Source of the DNA: Piscinibacter gummiphilus | GTDB lineage: Bacteria > Pseudomonadota > Gammaproteobacteria > Burkholderiales > Burkholderiaceae_C | Assembly: GCF_002116905.1 (NCBI RefSeq) | Contig: NZ_CP015118.1 | Span: 2,790,001 to 2,854,000, forward strand | Length of the DNA stretch: 64,000 bases | Reading direction: 5' to 3' | Shown: piece after piece, positions 43,014 through 49,812 of the stretch | Layout: each line of letters starts with the position of its first letter | Position numbering within the stretch: the stretch's first letter is position 1 | The notes under the pieces: generated by a model | Databases searched by the model: none | What the model was told of the DNA's origin: nothing | Seen by the model: the letters and a program-made list of their open reading frames with translations, nothing else | Made by a program: the position numbers and the translations under genes

Positions 43014-44375
43014 TCAGTGCAGGGCCTCGGTGGTGGCGGCCTGGCCGTCGGGCGAGGCGCACCAGGCCTCGAGCCGGTCGAGCGAGCCGGCCTGCACCGC
43101 GACGAAGTCGTACGCGCTGAAGCGGGGAGCGGCGGACGCGGTGGCCGCGCCGAGTTCGAGGTAGACCTCCTGCCGTGCCAGCCGCTGCACGGGGCCGCTG
43201 CGCAGCAGCGCGACGAGCACCGCGGGATTCAGCGGTCGCCCGCCGCGGTAGCGCAGGTGCGGCGAGAAGTGGGCGGCGCGCCGCTCCCACAGCGTGCGGG
43301 CGACCGAGGCGCCCTGGCCGTCGGCCAGGGCGATGCCGGCGATCTTCCACAGGGACATGCGCGCCTCGGCGGCATCGGCCGGTGCGAGGCCGGGCCGCTC
43401 GAGGGCGGCGATCAGGTCGGGCACGAGGGCGATGTGGCCGAGGGTGCCGGCGGCGCGCAGCGCGGGCAGCGGTGCGGGCGACACGAGCGCGGCGGCGATG
43501 CGCTCGGCATCGCTGGCGAAGCCGAACATCGCGAGCAGGTTGAGGGCGTCGGCCCAACCGGGCCGGTCCTCGGCGAGTTCCGCGGCGCGCCGGTACGCGA
43601 TGCGAAGCCGGTGGCCGAGGCCCGCGCGCAGCACCGGGATGGCGATGGGTTCGTGCGGGCTGTGCAGCAGCGGGGCCAGTGCGGCCTCGGCCTGGCCGAG
43701 GGGCAGGCGCGGCATCGGGGCCCATGCGGCGGCGGCGGCCACCCCGGGGCTGGGATCGGCCAGCGCGGCCTGCCAGTCGCCGGCAGCCAGCGCGCCGCGA
43801 AACGACAGCACCCGCACCGCGGCGGCCCGCACGCGCGCCTCCGCGTGGGTCAGCAGCGGGGTCATCGCGCGGTGCAGGTCGGCGTTCGGGCCGAGGCTCA
43901 GCGCCTCGATGGCTGCCGACATCTCCTCGGGGTGCCGCGTGGTGGCCGTGACGAACAGCGTCTGCAGCGGCTTCAACCAGCCCGGCCCGTCGACGGAGCC
44001 CAGCACGAAGAGCGAGGCGAACACGCGGGCCGGATCGGGCACGTCGGGGTCGAGGGCGAGGTCGACCGCCTGGGCGAGCGCCGTGGGCCCGAGGCCCACG
44101 ATGGCGTCGACCTGGGCCAGCAGCCGGCGTTCCGAGGCGAGTGGGGTCTGCCAGGTTTCGCCCGCGAGCGGTTCGCGCGCCGAACGCAGGGTGCCGAGCG
44201 TGCCGAGGCATTCGATGACGGCGCGGCGCCGGAAGTCGGCGGTGCCACCGGCCCGTGCCGCGGCCCCGAGGCCGCGCTCGGACGCCGTCGCGAGGGCGAG
44301 CGCCTGCCGGGGCGGGCCCACGTCGACTTGCTGGACGTCGAGGGCGCGGGGCGCATCGAGGGGGCGGATGGGCAC
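43014..44375 (-). CDS. HEAT-repeat protein, TIGR02270-like family (module 1)
   Basis: 453 residues from a GTG start, nine bases after the DUF6484 stop. Helical repeats through the middle: ARVRAAAVRVLSFRGALAAG, LPALRAAGTLGHIALVPDLIAALERP. The C-terminal part (RRAAHFSPHLRYRGGRPLN and LVALLRSGPVQRLARQEVYLELG) resembles the corresponding tail of the module 2 protein in pattern (WSTHAARFAAGTPHFVG... DVLRDGFQRQRVHAAEL). It comes before DUF2169 here but after the propeller in module 2, so gene order was shuffled between modules. Function unknown. Confidence 0.75.
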   Translation of the reverse strand: MPIRPLDAPRALDVQQVDVGPPRQALALATASERGLGAAARAGGTADFRRRAVIECLGTLGTLRSAREPLAGETWQTPLASERRLLAQVDAIVGLGPTALAQAVDLALDPDVPDPARVFASLFVLGSVDGPGWLKPLQTLFVTATTRHPEEMSAAIEALSLGPNADLHRAMTPLLTHAEARVRAAAVRVLSFRGALAAGDWQAALADPSPGVAAAAAWAPMPRLPLGQAEAALAPLLHSPHEPIAIPVLRAGLGHRLRIAYRRAAELAEDRPGWADALNLLAMFGFASDAERIAAALVSPAPLPALRAAGTLGHIALVPDLIAALERPGLAPADAAEARMSLWKIAGIALADGQGASVARTLWERRAAHFSPHLRYRGGRPLNPAVLVALLRSGPVQRLARQEVYLELGAATASAAPRFSAYDFVAVQAGSLDRLEAWCASPDGQAATTEALH

Positions 44376-44384
44376 GTCGGCGGC

Positions 44385-44924
44385 TCAGTTCAGCTTGATC
44401 AGCGGCGACAGCAGGCGCAGCAGCCGCTGCGTGCGTGTGGTGAAACTGGTGCCGGTGATTTCGATGTCGCCGTCGGCGGTGAGACGGATCTTCGCGTGGC
44501 GGTTGCGCAGCACGATGTCGTCCTGGGCCTCGAGCACCAGGGTGCGCGGCCGCGCGGCGAGGGCGTCCGCCGGCACCACGCCTTCGGCGCCGGGCCGCGG
44601 GGTGTACACGACGCCCATCACGAGCGGGCGGGACGGATCGCCGCCGTCGAACATCAGCACGACGGGCCGGCCCGCCATGGACGGCAGCAGCTCGACGACG
44701 GACCGCGCGGGCACCGGCGCCGGGTGGTGGGGCGACGTGACGAGCGGGGACCCGTCGAGTTCGTCGAAGCCCGCCAGCTCGCCGGTCACGGCGCCGTGGA
44801 ACAGCTCGGGCGAAGGGCCGAGCGAACGCGCCGCGAGCAGCACCTGCAGCGGCGCGTCGGCCGCGGACTCGACGGCGGGGGCCGCAGGCACGGTCTGGAA
44901 CGGAAGGCGGTCTCGGCTGCTCAT
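44385..44924 (-). CDS. DUF6484-type protein (module 1)
   Basis: 179 residues. Shares with the module 2 copy the SMAGRPVVLMFDGGDPSRPLVMGVVYTP block and an end of NRHAKIRLTADGDIEITGTSFTTRT...IKLN type, a beta-stranded VgrG-tail-like pattern. It starts 31 bases after vgrG ends and leads module 1. A docking or spike-related role is inferred from that place. Confidence 0.72.
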   Translation of the reverse strand: MSSRDRLPFQTVPAAPAVESAADAPLQVLLAARSLGPSPELFHGAVTGELAGFDELDGSPLVTSPHHPAPVPARSVVELLPSMAGRPVVLMFDGGDPSRPLVMGVVYTPRPGAEGVVPADALAARPRTLVLEAQDDIVLRNRHAKIRLTADGDIEITGTSFTTRTQRLLRLLSPLIKLN

Positions 44925-44955
44925 GGGATTCCTCCGGGGCGGTGGGGGCCGCCGG

Positions 44956-47160
44956 TCAGTTCTGCAGGATCTTCGAGCCCTTCATCACCACGTCGCTGCT
45001 CGCCTTGACGGTGATCTTTCCCGAGCCCTCGAGGGTGATGTCCTTGCCCTTGATGACGATGGTGCCGTCCTTCTTCATCACGATGCTCGCGCTGCCGGTG
45101 GTGATGGAGATGGAGTCCGCGGCGTTGATCGCGAGGTTCTTGCCGACCTTCAGGGTGTCTTCCCCGCCGACGGTGGTCGCGCGGTCCTTGCTGATGTCGC
45201 GCTTCTCGCCGCCGCCCACCTGGGTGCCGAGGTTCTTGCCGACGTCGAGCGAGCAGTTGACGCCCACGCTCGTCGACTGGTTCGCCCCGACCGTGATGGA
45301 CTGCATCGCGCCGATGGCGACTTCCTGGGCGGCGCCGATGGCGATGGTTTCGTTGATGCCCACCGCGTGCGTGCGCTGCAGGGCCACCGTGGCGGTTTCG
45401 CTGGCGCCCACGGTGATGGTGCGGTTGGCGCCGATCGAGATGGTCTCGTTCGCCCCCACCGTCTCGGTGCGGTTCACGCCGATGGTGATGGTCTCGTTGT
45501 TGCCGACCATCTCGGTGCGGTTGACCCCGATGGTGATGCTCTCGTTGTTGAGCACGGTCTCGGTGCGGTCGTGCTTGACCGTCACGGTCTCGTCGTGGTC
45601 GATGGTCTTCGTGCGGTCGTGGCCCACCGAATGGGACTCGTCGTTCTCGACCTCGATGCGCTGGTCCTTCTCGGCGTGGATCCAGACCTCTTCCGAACCC
45701 TTCTTGTCCTCGAAGCGGATGGCGTTCGCGTTGTCGTACGCGCCGCCCTTCGACGAACGCGTCAGGATGCCGCTCTGCGTCGCGTTGGCCGGCAGGTCCC
45801 ACGGGGGCATCTGCTCGGCGTTGTAGACGCGGCCGGTGATCAGCGGCTGGTCCGGGTCCCCCTCGAGGAAGTCGACCACCACCTCCTGGCCGATGCGCGG
45901 GATGTGCATCATGCCGAAGTTCTTGCCGGCCCACGGCTGCGACACGCGCACCCAGCACGAGCTCTTCTCGTTCTTCTTGCCGTAGCGGTCCCAGTGGAAC
46001 TGCACCTTCACGCGGCCGTACTTGTCGGTGTAGATCTCCTCGCCGGACGGGCCCACGACCACCGCGGTCTGCGGCCCCTGCACGAAGGGGCGCGGCGTGC
46101 GGCGCGGCGGACGGAACTGCTGCGCGTCGGGGATCGCGGAGAGGTCGCACGTGAAGCTGCCGGCGTCGCCGCCGGAGTCGAAGTTGCCCACGTGGGCCTG
46201 CACGTCCATCGACGTGACGAGGTACTTGATGTTCTGGTCGTCGCGCGGGTGGTCCTTGAGCTCGACGTTGCAGCCCACCGCGAGGCCCAGCGCATTGGAC
46301 GTGCCGCCCACGCGCAGGTAGCGGGCCTGGTGCTCCTCCATGCGGTTGTCGACGTACTGGGTGCCGTCGGCCTTCTGGATGTAGTCGCCCTGGAAGTCGA
46401 AGACCTCGTAGTCGCCGAGTTCGTGGCTGCGCTTGTGGGTCGTCTCGACCTCCAGCGACGTGGAGGGGCGTTCGAAGTCGTAGCTGGTGAGCACCGTCTT
46501 GCCGGTCTTGACCGCCTCGGCGAACGACCAGTTGGAGATGTACTCCTTGTCGGGGGCGCTCGCGGCGTTCTCGACATAGGACATGGTTTCGTAGCCGGGC
46601 GCGGCGTCGTGGGCGCTGGACGAATCGACCAGGATCAGCTTGTGCGCCCCGTCGGTGTGCTCGAAGTACCAGTAGATGCCTTCCTGCTCGAGCAGGCGGG
46701 CGACGAAGTTGAAGTCGCTCTCGCGGTACTGCACGCAGTACGTGCGGGGCGTGTACGTGCGGAACAGCTTGGTCTCGAAACTCGCGATGCCGTGGTCGCC
46801 GAACACCTTCTTGACGATGTCGGGCACGGACATCTCCTGGAAGATGCGGCAGTCGCTCGTGCGGGTCAGGAACCACAGCCAGGGGCGCACGGTGGCGCGG
46901 TAGCCGTGGTACCGGCCGCGGTGGGCGCCGAGGCCGAACCGGGTGACGTAGCCGTTGAAGTGGCGCTTCGCGCCGTCGCGCATCTCGACGTTCACCGTCA
47001 CCAGCTGGCCCAGCAGGTCCTGCGGCTTGATGTCGGACTTCTCGCTCAGCAGCGACAGTTGCATCTCGCCCAGCGCGCTGAGGCCGGCCGAGACCGACAT
47101 CGACTCGAAGAACAGGTCGGCGCCCGGCAGCGGCGTGGTGATGGTGATGGGATTGGCCAT
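44956..47160 (-). CDS. vgrG: T6SS spike protein VgrG (TssI)
   Basis: 734 residues, ATG at 47160. N-terminal gp27/gp5 region: DLLGQLVTV, FNFVARLLEQEGIYWYFEH and the OB fold with DKYGRVKVQFHWDRYGKKNEKSSCWVRVSQPWAG near 400, then IPRIGQEVVVDFLEGDPDQPLITG. From about residue 508 eighteen in-frame octapeptides form the beta-helix needle, followed by a DUF2345-like end (SISITTGSASIVMKKDGTIVIKG). No extra toxin domain, so cargo is carried by adaptors and PAAR-like partners encoded downstream. A TGACTTTCG motif lies about 76 bases upstream. Confidence 0.95.
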   Translation of the reverse strand: MANPITITTPLPGADLFFESMSVSAGLSALGEMQLSLLSEKSDIKPQDLLGQLVTVNVEMRDGAKRHFNGYVTRFGLGAHRGRYHGYRATVRPWLWFLTRTSDCRIFQEMSVPDIVKKVFGDHGIASFETKLFRTYTPRTYCVQYRESDFNFVARLLEQEGIYWYFEHTDGAHKLILVDSSSAHDAAPGYETMSYVENAASAPDKEYISNWSFAEAVKTGKTVLTSYDFERPSTSLEVETTHKRSHELGDYEVFDFQGDYIQKADGTQYVDNRMEEHQARYLRVGGTSNALGLAVGCNVELKDHPRDDQNIKYLVTSMDVQAHVGNFDSGGDAGSFTCDLSAIPDAQQFRPPRRTPRPFVQGPQTAVVVGPSGEEIYTDKYGRVKVQFHWDRYGKKNEKSSCWVRVSQPWAGKNFGMMHIPRIGQEVVVDFLEGDPDQPLITGRVYNAEQMPPWDLPANATQSGILTRSSKGGAYDNANAIRFEDKKGSEEVWIHAEKDQRIEVENDESHSVGHDRTKTIDHDETVTVKHDRTETVLNNESITIGVNRTEMVGNNETITIGVNRTETVGANETISIGANRTITVGASETATVALQRTHAVGINETIAIGAAQEVAIGAMQSITVGANQSTSVGVNCSLDVGKNLGTQVGGGEKRDISKDRATTVGGEDTLKVGKNLAINAADSISITTGSASIVMKKDGTIVIKGKDITLEGSGKITVKASSDVVMKGSKILQN
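45208..45639 (-). repeat. Octapeptide-coding repeat of the VgrG beta-helix
   Basis: 432 bases = 18 in-frame octapeptides in vgrG, consensus [E/R]Tx[T/S][V/I]GxN, for example ETITIGVN, RTETVGAN, ETISIGAN. It matches the VxGxxxxx octapeptide of the phage T4 gp5 triple beta-helix. The DNA is a degenerate 24-base tandem repeat, a possible site of length change by slippage. Confidence 0.85.
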
Positions 47161-47235
47161 GGGTGCGGCTGCGGGGACGCAGGGCAGTGCGTTATGCCGG
47201 TCAGGGTACGGGAGGGGCCGGGCCCGGAAAAGCGA

Positions 47236-47244
47236 CGAAAGTCA
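47236..47244 (-). promoter_or_regulatory. T6SS-associated upstream motif (vgrG copy)
   Basis: Minus-strand TGACTTTCG followed by TCGCTTTTCCG, 76 bases before the vgrG ATG in a 123-base gap. An ATAACG stretch lies 40 bases further on. Suggests vgrG has its own start and leads the effector modules behind it. Confidence 0.4.
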
Positions 47245-47283
47245 TGTGGCGGGTGCCCGGGATCGCCCGCCTGAAGGGGGGGC

Positions 47284-47664
47284 TCAGCCCGGGACGGCCA
47301 GCCGCGCCTTCACCGCGTTCCAGTCGTCCTCGAAACCGGCCATGCGCACCCGGTGGAGGAGCGGCCGCAGGGGGCGCGCGAGGCGCGCGACCGCACCGTC
47401 CTGCCGGGCGAGGTGCGCGGTCACGAGGCGGCGCACCTCGTCGTCCGTCCAGCCGGTCCAGTTGCCCGCGAACACGTTGGCGTGGAAGACCGGAGCCACC
47501 TCGTCGCGCAGGATGCGGTCGAGCGTGGCGACCGGCAGTCCGGTGGCACGCAGTGCGTCCGCCATGCGGTCGCGTGCGGCGTCGTCGAATTCGGTGTCGA
47601 CGAACAGTTCCGACAGCGCGCACCAGGCCGGCAGGCGCGCCGCGACATCGGCCTCGGACAGCAT
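47284..47664 (-). CDS. DUF7079-like small protein, candidate immunity protein
   Basis: 126 residues. N-terminus SEADVAARLPAWCALSELFVDTEFDD, then DRILRDEVAPVFHANVFAGNWTGWTDDEVRRLV; this pattern (DTE..D, EVAPVF..N...AGEW/NWTGW) is the DUF7079 type. Acidic, no TM. It starts four bases after the gene for the putative membrane-active effector and precedes vgrG by 123 bases. An effector/immunity pair is the natural reading, from position; biochemical proof is lacking. Confidence 0.65.
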   Translation of the reverse strand: MLSEADVAARLPAWCALSELFVDTEFDDAARDRMADALRATGLPVATLDRILRDEVAPVFHANVFAGNWTGWTDDEVRRLVTAHLARQDGAVARLARPLRPLLHRVRMAGFEDDWNAVKARLAVPG

Positions 47665-47668
47665 GGGG

Positions 47669-48442
47669 TCAGCGGCCCGGCGAGGGCCACAGTTCGCCGA
47701 ACGCGAGGTCGGCCCCGAAGGCGAACGCCATCGCGCCGACGATGGCGAGGGCGCCCACGCAGACGGGCGCGGTGGCCGCGCAGACGCCGGTCGCCACCGC
47801 CGCGGCGCCCACGGCATAGCCGCCGGCCGCGCCCGCGGCCATCAGCGTGCCCTGGCGGGTGGTTTCGCGGGGCTTGTCCTCTGCCGCGGCGATGTCGGAC
47901 AGGGCCAGCGCGAGCGACAGCACGAACAGGCCGCGGCCGGCCGTGCGCAGCGTGCGCGCCTGGGCATTGATGCCCGCGTTGGGTTCGCCGGACTTCTGGA
48001 TGATCTTGAGCCACACGCTCGACTGCTGCTGCTCGGAGAGCTGCGCGAACGGCCGGGAGAACAGCTCGCCGGCGTACTTCTCGCACAGTTCGGCGAGGGT
48101 CTTGCCGTGCTGCTTCAGCGAGCGTGCGTACGCGAGCACCGTCGGGCTCGTGCGGGCCCGCATCATGTCCATCGCGGCGTTGCGCAGCAGGTTCGCCTGC
48201 GCCGCGCCCTGGCCCGGGGTCATCGTGCCGCGCCGCACGGCGTCCAGGATCTCCTGGGCCGCCTTGCGTGTGGTCTCCTGGTAGGCGACCCGCACGCGGG
48301 CATCGACCTGGGTGCTGAGCCCGAAGTGCGCGGCGGTGGCCTGCAGCGCGTCGAGGGCGCGTTCGAGTTCGCGCATCTCGCCGGCGCCGCTGCTGCGCTG
48401 CGACGGGCCGTGGACCAGGTCGGGAGAGAAGAATCCGGGCAT
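47669..48442 (-). CDS. Putative membrane-active T6SS effector
   Basis: 257 residues, not recognised as a named family. The first 165 residues are soluble and helical (MRELERALDALQATAAHFGL, EKYAGELFSRPFAQLSEQQQSSVW). The C-terminal 90 residues are strongly hydrophobic and Gly/Ala-rich: 169-183 and 199-246, with GAAGGYAVGAAAVATG, a glycine-zipper pattern of membrane-inserting or pore-forming proteins. No signal peptide. Position between the TPR/methyltransferase gene and the DUF7079 gene, close to vgrG, fits an effector with its immunity protein. Inference. Confidence 0.6.
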   Translation of the reverse strand: MPGFFSPDLVHGPSQRSSGAGEMRELERALDALQATAAHFGLSTQVDARVRVAYQETTRKAAQEILDAVRRGTMTPGQGAAQANLLRNAAMDMMRARTSPTVLAYARSLKQHGKTLAELCEKYAGELFSRPFAQLSEQQQSSVWLKIIQKSGEPNAGINAQARTLRTAGRGLFVLSLALALSDIAAAEDKPRETTRQGTLMAAGAAGGYAVGAAAVATGVCAATAPVCVGALAIVGAMAFAFGADLAFGELWPSPGR

Positions 48443-48462
48443 GGCGGCGGGCCTCGCGGGGG

Positions 48463-49800
48463 TCAGGCGCGGCGGCGGGCCGCCACCAGCCAGCCGACGA
48501 CCGGGTTGCCGCCCTCCTGGCGCAGGGTTTCGCGGGTGATCTCGAGCACGTCGAAGCCCGCATCGGCCAGGGTGCGCTCCAGGTGGTGCCGCGCATGCGC
48601 GTACCGCCCGTTCGGCAGGATGCGGAACGGCGTGTCGCCCGCGTCCTCCAGCGCCTCGACGGTGAACACGAGCGTGCCGCCCGGGCGCACCGACGTGCCG
48701 CTCGCGCCCATCAGCGCGGTGAGGTCGCCGAAATAGCACAGCGTGTCGGCCGACAGCACCACGTCCCACTGCCCCGGGGACTCCCGCAGGAACTCGGTCA
48801 GTTCGGCCTTGTAGAGGTCGGTGTAGACGCCCTTGGTCTTCGCGTGGTCGATCATGCCGCGCGACAGGTCGACACCGCCCAGCACCCGCGACCACGGCGC
48901 GATCAGCGGGCCGCACAGGCCGGTGCCGCAGCCCGCGTCGAGCACGACGAACTGGCGCGCCGGGGGCGGCAGGTGGCGCGCGAGCATGTCGGCGCACAGC
49001 TGCGGGGCCCGGTACTGCAGGCGCTCGTTGAGCTGGGTCTCGAAGCTGTCGGCGAAGCGGTCGAACGTGTACTCGACGTAGTTGTCCGGCGCGCGGTCCG
49101 GCACGTCCTGGCCCGAGCAGGCCGCATGCATGTGCCGGGCCATCGGATGGTCGGGCTCCTCGTCGAGCCACTGGCGGAACACCTCGGCGGCCTCGTCGAT
49201 CTTGCCCATCGTGTAGTAGGTCATGCCGAGCAGCTTGCGGCCGTCCGGATGGCCGGGCATCAGCTCGATGGACCGGCAGTAGTACGTGATGGCGCCCTTC
49301 ACGTCCCCGAGGTCGGAGAGCAGCAGCCCCATGTTGTTGTGGGCGTTCAGGTGGTTCGGGTCGAGCTCGATGGCGCGCAGGTAGGCCTGGCGGCCTTCTT
49401 CGTGCCGCTTCTCGGCGCGGTACAGCGCCCCCAGGTTGTTGTACAGGTCGGCAGACCCCGGCGCGAGCTGCAGCGCGCGCTCGTAGGCGAGGGTGGCGCG
49501 CGCGTTGTCGAGGTTGCCCGCGTGGATGTTGCCCAGGTTGAGGTGGAAGCCCGGGAAGTCCGGCTGCAGCGCGATGGCGCGTTCGATCGACGCGACCCCT
49601 TCCTCGCTGCGGCCGGTGGCGTGCATGGCCATGCCGAGCAGGTGCAGCGCATCCGGATGGTCGGGTGCGACCTCGAGGATGCGCCGGTAGAGCTGCTCCG
49701 CCCCCTCCAGCTGCCGGTTCTGGTGGAGTTCGATGGCCATCCGGAGCGCCTCGTCGAGGCTCACTTCCTTCGGCGTGTCGGTGGCGGTGTCGTTGGTCAT
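48463..49800 (-). CDS. TPR-repeat protein with C-terminal SAM methyltransferase domain
   Basis: 445 residues. About five TPRs occupy residues 15-215 (AEQLYRRILEVAPDHPDALHLLG, RALQLAPGSADLYNNLGALYR, AIELDPNHLNAHNNMG). The C-terminal half is a class I methyltransferase: VLDAGCGTGLCGPLI near 286-300 (motif I), GGVDLSRGMIDHAKTKG, DVVLSADTLCYFGDL and GGTLVFTVE. The substrate is unknown; TPRs usually choose the protein partner. It lies between clpV (12 bases from its stop) and the putative effector gene, so it may modify a T6SS component or effector. Not a core T6SS gene. Confidence 0.85.
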   Translation of the reverse strand: MTNDTATDTPKEVSLDEALRMAIELHQNRQLEGAEQLYRRILEVAPDHPDALHLLGMAMHATGRSEEGVASIERAIALQPDFPGFHLNLGNIHAGNLDNARATLAYERALQLAPGSADLYNNLGALYRAEKRHEEGRQAYLRAIELDPNHLNAHNNMGLLLSDLGDVKGAITYYCRSIELMPGHPDGRKLLGMTYYTMGKIDEAAEVFRQWLDEEPDHPMARHMHAACSGQDVPDRAPDNYVEYTFDRFADSFETQLNERLQYRAPQLCADMLARHLPPPARQFVVLDAGCGTGLCGPLIAPWSRVLGGVDLSRGMIDHAKTKGVYTDLYKAELTEFLRESPGQWDVVLSADTLCYFGDLTALMGASGTSVRPGGTLVFTVEALEDAGDTPFRILPNGRYAHARHHLERTLADAGFDVLEITRETLRQEGGNPVVGWLVAARRRA

Positions 49801-49812
49801 GCGGGTTCCGGT

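Noticed and set aside
45208..45639. Tandem repeat considered as a CRISPR-like or non-coding array
   Set aside because: Units are 24 bases, degenerate and in frame with the VgrG beta-helix; no spacers.
43294..47274. 1326-codon plus-strand open frame opposite vgrG with a repetitive middle
   Set aside because: The repeats are the antisense of the VgrG octapeptides; no signal or start supports it.
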